A stretch of DNA of 64,000 bases from Promethearchaeota archaeon (lineage in GTDB: Archaea > Asgardarchaeota > Lokiarchaeia > Sigynarchaeales > SOKP01), in assembly GCA_019058515.1 (NCBI GenBank), contig JAHPYY010000164.1, positions 15,780 to 79,779 on the forward strand, in the 5' to 3' direction. The position numbers were made by a program, and so were the translations under genes. Numbering within the stretch: the stretch's first letter is position 1; each line of letters opens with the position of its first letter. The notes below the pieces were generated by a model. That model ran no database searches, had not been told where the DNA came from, and saw only the letters and a list, made by a program, of their open reading frames with translations. Positions 18,488 through 27,277 of the stretch are shown here, one piece after another.

Positions 18488-19675
18488 ATGGTTCATATGA
18501 TAAATAAAACTATTTTCCTTGAGGATATCCAAAAAAAAAGTATTAAAGTTGATGTTATTTGTCCAGTTTGTAAAAAAAAAGGGCACATTAATATCCCTAA
18601 AAACGTCCTAAAAGAAGGTGGATTAACTACGATATCAATCCCATGTAAAGCAATGTGTGAACATAACTTTCAAATATTTTTAGATCAACATTCTAATATT
18701 CGAGGATATCAAAAAGTCGATTTTGAGATTATTCAGAATGGTTCTAATTCAACTGAATTCACTTGTTTAATGTGTGGCACTAATATTACATTTAATATTA
18801 ATGATGAGAAATCATATTTAAAAAAAAAAAACAATGAGAACTTCTTCGGAAAAGAAACTCACTCTTATGAAGTTGCTCATTATTCAAATGAGGAGTTACA
18901 TGTAAATAATGTTCTTGTTGATAATAATGGTAATTTCCAAGATTATCTTACAACATATAAAATAAAACTTGAAGATTATACGCATACGGAAAAAAAAACG
19001 CAAAGATTTTTCAAATTAAGTAATGAAGGGCAAAAACCCTTAGAAACTCATCCATTCTTCAATATTTTTCTGATCTTTAACACATTTAACAATTGGTTGT
19101 TTGAAATAGTATCACCATCTCAGTTTAACACAGTGGAACTCACAAATCTTTTATATAACAAAATGGAAGAAATGTATAAGATGTATTCTTCTTTCCCTGA
19201 TTATTTAAAGATATCTGTGATTGAAAAAACTTTTCATATTTGGATTTCTGATTCAAGTATCATGGCTATCAACTTAAATGAAGATATACAATCTCAATGG
19301 ATTAAATCTATAATAAAAGACTTTAATCAGAATATTAGTTTTGATGGAAATTTAATTGCAAAAAGTCCTAGGATTCTTTTAATATCAGAATTTTTTAATA
19401 GACCAGAAATAAATGAGAATCAAAAACATATTATACAACGGTTAATTTTTGATGATTTACTTCATTCAAAAATAAAAATCAAATTTAAGGAGAGATTAGA
19501 ACGGATTATCGAAAGAATAAGTTCCACTTTCAAAATAAGCCCTGAAACGCTCAATGATTTTTTTAATCAGAATTTAAGTACAATTGAATATTTAAGAAAA
19601 TCTGAAAATACTGAGCTGTTAGAAAAATTCATAAATATAATTGATTTCATTAATCGAAGGAAGTTGTTAGATTAA
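18488..19675 (+). CDS. Zinc-ribbon module protein of unknown function
   Basis: A 395-residue protein. The N-terminal module (about 18-85) has Cys25-P-V-Cys28, a second cysteine group (IPCKAMCEHNF) and FLDQHSNIRGYQKVDFEI, matching the module in three other proteins of this window. A second CLMC pair near 98-101 may form another zinc site. The remainder is mixed alpha/beta with a helical C-terminal third (about 305-395) and no recognised motif. The gene is rich in AAA/ATT codons and nearly lacks CpG, unlike the genes before it. No membrane segment. It may be an Asgard-specific regulatory or scaffold protein, which is inference. Confidence 0.6.
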   Translation: MVHMINKTIFLEDIQKKSIKVDVICPVCKKKGHINIPKNVLKEGGLTTISIPCKAMCEHNFQIFLDQHSNIRGYQKVDFEIIQNGSNSTEFTCLMCGTNITFNINDEKSYLKKKNNENFFGKETHSYEVAHYSNEELHVNNVLVDNNGNFQDYLTTYKIKLEDYTHTEKKTQRFFKLSNEGQKPLETHPFFNIFLIFNTFNNWLFEIVSPSQFNTVELTNLLYNKMEEMYKMYSSFPDYLKISVIEKTFHIWISDSSIMAINLNEDIQSQWIKSIIKDFNQNISFDGNLIAKSPRILLISEFFNRPEINENQKHIIQRLIFDDLLHSKIKIKFKERLERIIERISSTFKISPETLNDFFNQNLSTIEYLRKSENTELLEKFINIIDFINRRKLLD

Positions 19676-20025
19676 TTTTTAAGAAACGAATTTTAAGATT
19701 TTTAAAGATATATAGTTTTGAACGAAAAAAGTAATACCAAAAAAATTCAATCTCTGTTGATATCCTCTTATTAAATGTAATAGTGTTTCAAGTTTTTAAT
19801 TATTAGTAAGTGTGTAATATACTATTTAGGTTAAAGATTTATGATTTTTTACCTTTAAACTAAATAGAAACCGCTTTTTAAGATTCTTTCATAGGAAAAA
19901 TATGACATTCGTTTTTATACTTATTTTTTTTTATGTTATTTACAAATTACCAGTCTTTTTAAGTTAGATAATTCAAGAAATTAAGTAATCTTTTGAATAC
20001 TTACTTTTTAGTGATAGTTTTTAAT
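19676..20025. other. AT-rich spacer
   Basis: About 350 bp without a credible ORF apart from a short possible TTG-started extension of the next gene. No repeat or RNA structure is recognised. Confidence 0.35.
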
Positions 20026-20994
20026 ATGAGAAATAAAATTAACATAAGAAATTTAATTCACGATGATGCTGATAACATATTAGACTTAATTAAAAGAGTC
20101 TATGGAAATTCATATTTTGAAAAAGAATATTACAATATTGATTTTATACAAAGAACTCTGAAAAGAAAGCATGCATATTGGAAAGGCGCATTTTTAAATA
20201 ATAAATTAATTGGACAAATGCTTTTTAATCTCAATCACAATGCGGGGTATTTGAAATTGACAATGGTAGATCCAGAATATCAAGGGAGTAGGATAATTAC
20301 AAAAATTGGATTAGAAATGATGAAGGTGAAAAAAAAAATGAACTCTTCAATTTTTAAATGTGTCTATGCAATAATTAATGAAAATAATAAACCAATGATT
20401 AGAGTACTTAATAATTTTAATTTTAAATTTCTAGGTCGAATTCCGTATCATGAAAACAATAAAGGATTGATAATTTTTGGTCTTATCCTATATGATTTAA
20501 ATTGGAAAATAATTAAACCTCATTTGAAAATAAGTGTCGCAATTTATAAGTCAATTCAAACAGCAGGGATAAAAAGAATAATATCAAGTTCAAACTCAAA
20601 CAAGAATTTTCAAATTATCAAATGTAGCGATATAGAAATCATTAGATCTGATGAAAAAAACAAATTTCCAAACATTATCCTAATCTGTAAAAATAAAAGG
20701 GAAAAAATAGCAGAAATCACTGAAAATCAAGCTCAGAAATGCTGGTATGACTTTCGATTTTTGAAAAATAACATCGATCTGTTAAATAAAAAGAAAGTAT
20801 TTAGTAAGATATTACACGAGTACTTAAATCATAATATAAATGCAATTTCATTTCCTTTACCGATTGATGATATAATTAGCCAGAATATTCTGATTGATTT
20901 AGGCGCAGAATACTACGCTTATCTTCCTTTTTATTACAAAGATTACGATTCAGTATTATTAGGATTTTCAAAAATTGAAGAAAAGGTGCTTTAA
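20026..20994 (+). CDS. GNAT-family N-acetyltransferase, possibly double-domain
   Basis: A GNAT protein of 322 residues from the ATG at 20026. A TTG at 19993 would add 11 residues, but the family strand (INIRNLIHDDADNILDL) follows directly after Met-Arg-Asn-Lys, so 20026 is preferred. The first domain (about 1-155) has the acetyl-CoA-binding region LTMVDPEYQGSRIITKIG and the later VLNNFNFKFLGRIP. The second half (about 200-320) ends in NILIDLGAEYYAYLPFYY, which resembles the end of a second, degenerate GNAT fold. Only 17 bp separate it from a radical SAM gene, so an operon is likely. Substrate unknown. Confidence 0.68.
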   Translation: MRNKINIRNLIHDDADNILDLIKRVYGNSYFEKEYYNIDFIQRTLKRKHAYWKGAFLNNKLIGQMLFNLNHNAGYLKLTMVDPEYQGSRIITKIGLEMMKVKKKMNSSIFKCVYAIINENNKPMIRVLNNFNFKFLGRIPYHENNKGLIIFGLILYDLNWKIIKPHLKISVAIYKSIQTAGIKRIISSSNSNKNFQIIKCSDIEIIRSDEKNKFPNIILICKNKREKIAEITENQAQKCWYDFRFLKNNIDLLNKKKVFSKILHEYLNHNINAISFPLPIDDIISQNILIDLGAEYYAYLPFYYKDYDSVLLGFSKIEEKVL

Positions 20995-21011
20995 ATATTA
21001 ATACCAAAATA

Positions 21012-22520
21012 ATGTTCATTAAATCCCTTCCATTAGAATTAAAATCTACAGAAGAATTTGCGTTAGAAGTTTTAAATAATCCAAAATACGATAAATTCCC
21101 CCAATATGTAAATAAAAATGATATTCAAAAAGCTTTTGATGAATTTGGGTATAAATTAAATCCTTACAATTCTGCGATTTACTCTACTTCTTTAGGAAGT
21201 CCAAATATAGAAGGTCATTTTTTATCCACAAATATCCCTGAAATTGAATTTGTTATTATTGATGATGCCGTGACAGAAAGCAATATAAATGAAATAATTG
21301 ATAATTCAGAAGATATCACGCATATTGGATTAAGTGTTTATGCACATAGATTAGAGAATGCCATTAGGATAATTGAGATTATTAAAAATGATTACCCTGA
21401 AATAGAATTATATATAGGCGGTCCTGGAGTTATATACAAAAGGTTAAACCAACTTGTTAATAAAAAGAACATATGCTATAGTAACGGAATTGCTTGGTTA
21501 AGAAAAAAATTTGATTTACGCCAGTTAACAGCCAGAGAATATAAGATTTCTACTATCATAATGAATACACAGATATTACCTATAAATATTAAAACAGCTT
21601 ATATGGTAACTCAAATTGGATGTCCTTATAATTGTGATTTCTGTATAACAGCTAAACATTTATCTTACTTCCCTTTTTCAAAGGCTAAAGAAATTATAAA
21701 AAACTTAAAATATCTATTAGAAATGAATCGAAGGGATAAATTTTTATATTTATGTGAGCCTAATGCTTGTTTGCCTGAACGGGATTGGAAAAAAGTCTTT
21801 AATTATTTCATCAATTACAAAGGAGCTTATGATAATTATTTATACATAATTTGTTTGATTTCATTGAATCATTTAAAAAATTTTAACCTTAAATTAATAC
21901 AAGAAAAGAGTCGAGTAAAATTTCTTTTAGTAAATTTTGGTATTGAATCTGTTCTTAAAGGAGGTTATATGAAAAATTCTGGTATATCTAAGAGTTTTTT
22001 GAAAAATTTATCTGACTTAGGTATTATCACCAACCAAAATTTTATTCTTGGATTACCTCATCATACTCAAAAAAATATTGAATTAGAAATTAAAGGAAAT
22101 CTTGAGTACGATTCTTCTATGTATTTTATTTCGACCCTGAAGCCATTGCCTCTAACAACTTTATATGAACTTCTTAAAAAAGAAGGACGCCTTTTTGGAG
22201 ATGATTTACCTGCTGAATTAGTGTATGAGGATGGGTTTTTTCCTTTTAATCATAAAGAACTTGGAAGTGGATTCTCAGCACTTAAATATGCATTCAAAGC
22301 ATATTATGAGACCGAGAAAAAGGTGATAGATATTTATTCAAAAATGGCTGAAACATTGTCTAAAGCGCCTTTGGCTGAAAATTCACCTTATTTAAAGAAA
22401 ATAATTAGAATCCTACTGGAACTCAGTGAATCTAACTTTAGATTGTTCAATCCTCGAATGGGAGAACCACTTTCAGATTTATACCGCAGTAGAATTAGTA
22501 AATTGAGTAAAAATTTTTAA
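21012..22520 (+). CDS. Radical SAM protein with B12-binding-like N-terminal domain
   Basis: A 502-residue protein. The N-terminal third (about 60-160) has alternating strands and helices with HIGLSVYAHRLENAIRIIEIIK and LYIGGPGV, as in B12-binding radical SAM proteins. The radical SAM cluster is Cys204-x3-Cys208-x2-Cys211 (CPYNCDFC), which binds a [4Fe-4S] cluster and cleaves SAM. NFILGLPHHTQKNIE fits the later strands of the barrel. The C-terminal part is helical. Reaction unknown; relatives act as methylases or in cofactor and lipid synthesis. Probably co-transcribed with the upstream GNAT gene, in the CpG-poor stretch. Confidence 0.75.
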   Translation: MFIKSLPLELKSTEEFALEVLNNPKYDKFPQYVNKNDIQKAFDEFGYKLNPYNSAIYSTSLGSPNIEGHFLSTNIPEIEFVIIDDAVTESNINEIIDNSEDITHIGLSVYAHRLENAIRIIEIIKNDYPEIELYIGGPGVIYKRLNQLVNKKNICYSNGIAWLRKKFDLRQLTAREYKISTIIMNTQILPINIKTAYMVTQIGCPYNCDFCITAKHLSYFPFSKAKEIIKNLKYLLEMNRRDKFLYLCEPNACLPERDWKKVFNYFINYKGAYDNYLYIICLISLNHLKNFNLKLIQEKSRVKFLLVNFGIESVLKGGYMKNSGISKSFLKNLSDLGIITNQNFILGLPHHTQKNIELEIKGNLEYDSSMYFISTLKPLPLTTLYELLKKEGRLFGDDLPAELVYEDGFFPFNHKELGSGFSALKYAFKAYYETEKKVIDIYSKMAETLSKAPLAENSPYLKKIIRILLELSESNFRLFNPRMGEPLSDLYRSRISKLSKNF

Positions 22521-22533
22521 TGAATTAATAAAT

Positions 22534-23601
22534 TCATTTCAAAAAGAGAGTGTTCCCAGAGTCCTCAAAATTTATTTTTAATTCACTTAGAACAGTTTTT
22601 ATAATATTATATTCAGTAGTGTGTTTTTCAATTAATAATTGAAAAGATAATTTTGTTTTATTAATTTGATTAATCCATCTAAGCTTTTTAAATAAATCTA
22701 ATAGTCTAAACTTGAATTCTCTTGGTGAACTCCATTTATTTAAATTATTCACTATTTCCCTAATTAATAATAAGCCATCCTCAATGTTTTTAAAAGAAAT
22801 AATTGGAAGTTTAGATTGATTTATTCTTATCCATAATTGTAAATCATCCTCATCTTCTAATATTCTATTAAAGTTAGTAAAGAATTCTGTATTATATTCA
22901 AAAAGTTCTTTTCTGTTACCTAGATTGGCTTCATTTACTCGGAATATGTCAGTAACAACGAAATCCATTCTAGTATAATTATTAGAATGAGTAATTCTTT
23001 CAATTTTAACCCCTAAAAAACCTAAAATACCAGCAATCCATTTTGAAAAATCATAATGCATATTAGGATATATTCCAAAATATTGAAATATATACTTGTT
23101 TCCACTACGTTCTATTGTAACATCTTTAGTTGTATTATTATTGATCATGAAGTTTTTAAGTCTCTCTAGAGCAATAATAGCTTCATCTTCAGAAATAGAT
23201 TTACCACCGTTCGTAAAGAAGTTTTGATACATCATAAATACATTTAACATACTTTTTAAGTCAAATTTTCTATACTTGTTTATTCTAACTATAAATTCAT
23301 AATATATAGTTAGAGCTCTAAACGTGATTTTTTCGTAAAAATCTTTCGTTTTTCTATCAGTAGCAAGCTCTAAATCCTCTAAACTCTTACCCTTTAAAAA
23401 AAGATGCATTACTTGCTCTAAAATATTGGCAACAAAAGAAGAGTATGATCTTAACTCCTTTTTTATGTTTTCATTTTTCTCTAGCTGTTGTTTTCTCATA
23501 TGCTTTAAATATCTATTAATCCACTCATCAAGATATTCAGGTAAGGTGATTGATTTTCTTACTTTCTTTTTTGATAATCTTCTTGGTTTTGGAATCAACA
23601 T
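22534..23601 (-). CDS. Protein with ribbon-helix-helix-like N-terminus, unknown function
   Basis: A 355-residue protein. A very basic start is followed by RKSITLPEYLDEWINRYL, which resembles the strand and first helix of a ribbon-helix-helix DNA-binding domain. A long helical region follows (to about 190), then an alpha/beta domain around YIFQYFGIYPNMHYDF and GFLGVKIERI that could be a ligand-binding sensor. I cannot name the family. It is convergent with the radical SAM gene and shares its low-CpG codon use. A ligand-responsive transcription factor is an inference. Confidence 0.5.
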   Translation of the reverse strand: MLIPKPRRLSKKKVRKSITLPEYLDEWINRYLKHMRKQQLEKNENIKKELRSYSSFVANILEQVMHLFLKGKSLEDLELATDRKTKDFYEKITFRALTIYYEFIVRINKYRKFDLKSMLNVFMMYQNFFTNGGKSISEDEAIIALERLKNFMINNNTTKDVTIERSGNKYIFQYFGIYPNMHYDFSKWIAGILGFLGVKIERITHSNNYTRMDFVVTDIFRVNEANLGNRKELFEYNTEFFTNFNRILEDEDDLQLWIRINQSKLPIISFKNIEDGLLLIREIVNNLNKWSSPREFKFRLLDLFKKLRWINQINKTKLSFQLLIEKHTTEYNIIKTVLSELKINFEDSGNTLFLK

Positions 23602-23855
23602 AAAAATTTTAAAATAAAACTTGTTAAAAAATTTAAGCGTTTATATTAAATCATTTAAAAATATGTCTCTTTTTATTGGAAAAAAGTATATAAAAACTAT
23701 GCTGTGAAAAATTCAAAAAGAGAATAATTTTTTCATAGATTATTTAGTATGCTATATTTAAATATAGCCTTAATACATTATGTCTGCTATAGTTCCGTGT
23801 TTGGAAACATCTATTTTTTTTAGATTGGTTAATAAGAAAAAAAATAAAGAAAATA

Positions 23856-24896
23856 TTATTTAATTATTTTAAAAACACTGATCTTAGTAGCAGTTTCAAC
23901 TTTTCGAGCTCCTGCTTCCTTAAACCATCGAATAAAATCAGCCTTCTTCATTGGGCCTATCGCATTCTCTACAACATAAGCTAATAATTTAACATAAGGA
24001 TTAACATTTTCAAGAAACATCTGAGCCCCGAAAATCAATCCTCCAGGTTTACATACTCTTACTACTTCAGAAATCGCTTTTTTTGCTTCAGTCCAATGCA
24101 GAACTTGAGAAAGATAGACAATGTCAAAAGTATTATCCTCAAAAGGTATTTCTAAAATCGATCCCTTATTAAATTGAGGAAAAAATCTTGAATAGGCATT
24201 TAATTTTTCTATTTCAAGATTTAAATGTTCTTTAATAAATAATATAAATTCATTCTTTGCAATCTTTAGTAAATCCTCATTAATATCAATAGCAAATATT
24301 TGTAAATTGTTGTGGTAGTTGCTAAAAAAATTTCTATTATAATAATAAGACCATATTCTGGATAATGCATAACCATTTCCACAGCCAATGTCTAAAAATT
24401 TTCCAGATCGTTTAAACACATCTGTATAAAAAAAAGCTGCTCTACGCATTTGTTCGTATACACGGTTTACTAATGAATCATCCCAGTTGAAGAGGTTAAA
24501 TCCCCCAGTGAAGGATATAAATTCACCCTTAAAACGATTTGGAATCCCTTTTGCATAAATAAGATATGATTCTACCATTGAGGCTGTCATAACTTCTGGA
24601 TTAACATATTTAGTATCAATCGGAAAATTAGCTTTATAGTTCCCATTATGTTTTTCTAGAACTCCATCTTGAGTTAAAACATCTAAAACCATTTTAAGAA
24701 AATCATGCTCAGTATATCCAAATTGAGTAGAAATTTCTGCAGAGGTTCTGGGCTTTGTAAGGAAATCAAAAAAATTTTCTGAAGTTAAAACTTCTAAGAT
24801 AATACCTCGATAAAATGTTTTTACTTGTTTAAACATCTTCATTACAGAACCTAATTTGAGTAGCTCTATCCAGGCTTTTGTTTTTTTCAATACCAT
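23856..24896 (-). CDS. Class I SAM-dependent methyltransferase with N-terminal winged helix
   Basis: A 346-residue protein. The N-terminal region (about 30-95) looks like the winged-helix dimerisation domain of small-molecule O-methyltransferases (TSAEISTQFGYTEHDFLKMVLDVLTQDGVL). The catalytic domain has motif I G-K-F-L-D-I-G-C-G-N-G (about 162-172), an acidic residue after FAIDIN, and FDIVYLSQVLHW as the post-motif region. The target is unknown. Low CpG, like its neighbours. Confidence 0.75.
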   Translation of the reverse strand: MVLKKTKAWIELLKLGSVMKMFKQVKTFYRGIILEVLTSENFFDFLTKPRTSAEISTQFGYTEHDFLKMVLDVLTQDGVLEKHNGNYKANFPIDTKYVNPEVMTASMVESYLIYAKGIPNRFKGEFISFTGGFNLFNWDDSLVNRVYEQMRRAAFFYTDVFKRSGKFLDIGCGNGYALSRIWSYYYNRNFFSNYHNNLQIFAIDINEDLLKIAKNEFILFIKEHLNLEIEKLNAYSRFFPQFNKGSILEIPFEDNTFDIVYLSQVLHWTEAKKAISEVVRVCKPGGLIFGAQMFLENVNPYVKLLAYVVENAIGPMKKADFIRWFKEAGARKVETATKISVFKIIK

Positions 24897-25218
24897 CTAA
24901 ATCATTTCTAATTATTTTATTATCATAATTATTGAAAGGAAATTTAAATGGATTTAACAGACTTTAACAAATAAAAACATGCAAGATGACTCATTTTAAA
25001 TAGATTATTTCATGGAAAAGAGAGATAGTGCTTATTTCATATTATCCACATAGATATTTACATATTTAGGAATCTCGTTGAAATCAAATAATGCATTATG
25101 TCTTGGATTTTTATTATTCTCTATATTATTATTCATTTAAAGTTGGAAAATCATTCCAAATAAAATTAACACTTCCTATATAATTTAATAAAAAAATTTT
25201 TTACATCATTTTATTTCC
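24897..25218. other. Gap with a possible 34-residue ORF
   Basis: AT-rich spacer. On the minus strand a 34-codon ORF (25032-25136, start MNNNIENNK) has no Shine-Dalgarno and only weak coding character. It lies downstream of the 52-residue gene and could be another tiny gene, but this is unproven. Confidence 0.3.
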
Positions 25219-25377
25219 TTAAATGTCAAAGTCTTTTATAAATTTGTAGAGATTCTCATTATCCGTCTCAGCAGGCTCGTAATTTTTGGTATAATCAAGA
25301 TATTCAGCCCAGTTAGTTTCGAACTTATGGTTTTCTTCTGCAATTGTCTGTTTTGATGTTTCTCGGCTTTCTGACAT
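25219..25377 (-). CDS. Small acidic 52-residue protein
   Basis: A short gene (MSESRETSKQTIAEENHK...) preceded by a textbook Shine-Dalgarno, GGGAGGTGA at 25381-25389, four bases from the ATG. The product is hydrophilic, with Trp and several Tyr in a central N-W-A-E-Y-L-D-Y-T segment, and no known motif. The strong ribosome-binding site, and copies of an 11-base repeat 75-200 bp upstream, argue that it is expressed and regulated. A longer frame overlapping it (25236-25472) lacks such a signal and is rejected. Confidence 0.55.
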   Translation of the reverse strand: MSESRETSKQTIAEENHKFETNWAEYLDYTKNYEPAETDNENLYKFIKDFDI

Positions 25378-25380
25378 ATT

Positions 25381-25389
25381 TCACCTCCC
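25381..25389 (-). promoter_or_regulatory. Shine-Dalgarno of the 52-residue gene
   Basis: On the minus strand it reads GGGAGGTGA, four bases before ATG 25377. It is one of the strongest in the window and decides the reading frame of the small gene. Confidence 0.65.
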
Positions 25390-25451
25390 TTTATTGTTTT
25401 TTTGCTAATGTTATTTAATTGCCCCAATTTTTGAGATAGGACTATCTGGAT

Positions 25452-25576
25452 TTCAAGAGAGAAAGAATCCATGCGAAAATTAAATCAAAAAAAGGAGCGA
25501 ATTATTCTCTCTTGAATTATAGTAAGACTACTACTACTAAGAGTAGTAATACTACCGATAATTTTTTCAAGAGAGA
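25452..25576. repeat. Three copies of an 11-base repeat, two forming an inverted pair around a hairpin
   Basis: TTCAAGAGAGA occurs at 25452-25462 and 25566-25576 on the plus strand and at 25506-25516 on the minus strand. The second and third copies form a perfect 11-bp inverted repeat, and inside it TACTACT/AGTAGTA (25532-25538 and 25542-25548) makes a 7-bp stem with a three-base loop. The set lies upstream of the small minus-strand gene starting at 25377, so it could be an operator array or a folded RNA. Confidence 0.55.
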
Positions 25577-25850
25577 TTTAAATAACATTATTATAACACT
25601 TAAAGCAGGTTCGTTTATTAAGTTTTATCATATTTTTCTCCAAATTATAAAAACCAAAAGTGCGTATATAATAAAATTTTATCTTTACTACATAATTCGC
25701 TACTGCAACTGCGTTAGGGTTAACCCATTTCAGAATTCCTCCCAATAGATTTCAACATCATTAAAGAGTATTTAATAGGATTAGTTTTTACACTCAATTA
25801 TTTAAAGTTTTCCTTAAATACTGTGTAAAGATACATTTCAGACTCAAAAT
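25577..25850. other. AT-rich spacer next to the repeat cluster
   Basis: Together with the repeat cluster this fills the gap between the 52-residue gene and the broken kinase gene. A short palindrome GGGTTAACCC lies near 25715-25724. No coding sequence is supported. Confidence 0.35.
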
Positions 25851-26534
25851 TTATTGTTCTGATTGCTTTATCGGGAGTTCAATAACGAATGTTGTTCCTT
25901 CTTTTTGATTGGTTGTAAAACTTACTTTTCCACCAAGATATTTCTCAGTTAGTAGTTTTACGCTGTAAGTTCCAATTCCTCGCCCAAATCCTTTAGTAGA
26001 AAAAGCTCTTTGAAAAATTTGATGCCTCACTTCATCGCTCATACTTGCTGAGTTTTTAATAAAAATCGTTATATGTTTTCCGTCTGCAAGATTTCCGATT
26101 TCAATGATCTCTCCTTTTTTTGAAGCTTCCAAAGCGTTTTTAATGAGATTGTGAAGGACTCTTCGTAGTAAGCGTTGATCTGTCTCAATTTCAATAGGTG
26201 ATGAATTAGTTATTTTAATAATCTTGTCTGAAGCAATGGATGTCTACCGAATTGAATTTACTAAGAACTTTATGAATTTTTCTATATTTACTAATTTAAA
26301 TTTTGCTTCAAAATTAGAAGATTCAACTTCAAGTAAGTCCCTTTGAGCTCTAATTTCCTCTACTAAAAAGTTCGTAAGTTTTTTTATTTGTTTAAAGTAA
26401 TCCTTCTGCATAGGATTTAATTCGTTATCGGGAAATAACTCCACTAGGTTCATTAGCATCGTAATTGTATTAATAATATCGTGCAAAAATATCCGTTCTA
26501 ATAACTCTTTTCTTTTTTGATTGCTAGTGTCCAA
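25851..26534 (-). pseudogene. Histidine kinase phosphoacceptor and ATPase domains, interrupted by in-frame TAG
   Basis: The frame holds a dimerisation/phosphoacceptor-like helix (ERIFLHDIINTITMLMNLVE, with the H-D pair) and, after a TAG at 26244-26246 in the same frame, a HATPase_c domain: N-box RRVLHNLIKNALEAS, and the G-box region GFGRGIGTYSVKLLTEKYLGGK with GTTFVIELP at the end. The upstream PAS part (26498-27007) is one frame over, so a frameshift also lies near 26530. Intact, this would be a soluble PAS-histidine kinase of about 385 residues. No response regulator is adjacent. Two lesions favour real decay. Confidence 0.72.
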
Positions 26535-27007
26535 AATAAATACCTTATAAATTGCTCTTTGTTAATAACTAAGGGTTGCGCCGTTATTGATAAGTTAAAC
26601 GAGACTAGATCGCTTTCGAAGATCGAATTTTTCCTACATTCGCCACTTACTCTACTTTGAAGCTTCTGGCTTTCAAGAACAACTTGCACACAACCACAAT
26701 ATCGACACGCTTCACCTGTTCCACACCCATGTATATAATTTTGCGAATTTACGCATTGCAAAATTTCACCCAGCCTAGCGCCTAACATTTCGTCTAAATT
26801 CCTCATCCCGAGCATATCCAATAAAATTTGATTGGCAAAAACAATCTGACGCTCTTTATTAACAATAAAACCTATATTTGGTAGAGAATTCAAAATTTCT
26901 TCTAACATTGAGTTTTGGAATAGATCCGATTGATGCAAAATCTCACTTTTCGCTTTTCTTATAGGTGGTTCCTCATTTTTAAAAGAATTAGCATTCATAG
27001 AACTCAA
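26498..27007 (-). CDS. PAS domain part of a broken sensor histidine kinase
   Basis: Residues about 30-135 form a PAS domain (EEILNSLPNIGFIVNKERQIVFANQILLDMLG), followed by a cysteine-rich insert (HGCGTGEACRYCGCVQVV) seen in PAS sensors of anaerobes and possibly binding metal or sensing redox. The frame continues to ...QFIRYLFWT and then goes out of frame; the continuation (D-T-S-N-Q-K-R-K-E-L-L-E) is in the next frame, leading into the kinase domains. The last dozen residues are therefore out-of-frame. It would sense an internal signal and autophosphorylate if intact. Confidence 0.7.
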   Translation of the reverse strand: MSSMNANSFKNEEPPIRKAKSEILHQSDLFQNSMLEEILNSLPNIGFIVNKERQIVFANQILLDMLGMRNLDEMLGARLGEILQCVNSQNYIHGCGTGEACRYCGCVQVVLESQKLQSRVSGECRKNSIFESDLVSFNLSITAQPLVINKEQFIRYLFWTLAIKKEKSY

Positions 27008-27277
27008 AATGTAAGCTTAAGTAATTCTGACAATATTAAAAAAGTAGTATTATTTAAATTCATTTAATTTGAAAATCATTCCAAACTAGAATTTCCATTA
27101 TGAAATATAATTAAAATCATGCTTAGAAAAAATTTTGACATATTCTTCAAGATGAGTTTTCTATTTCTATAGAATTATTACTAAAGTCAAAAGTATATTA
27201 GATAAAACAAATTTTATATCAAATTTTAACTTATATACAACTTTTAATTGAATATTTTATCAAAATTGTTTAATACT

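Noticed and set aside
25236..25472. 78-residue minus-strand frame
   Set aside because: It overlaps the 52-residue gene, which has the strong Shine-Dalgarno and better coding text.
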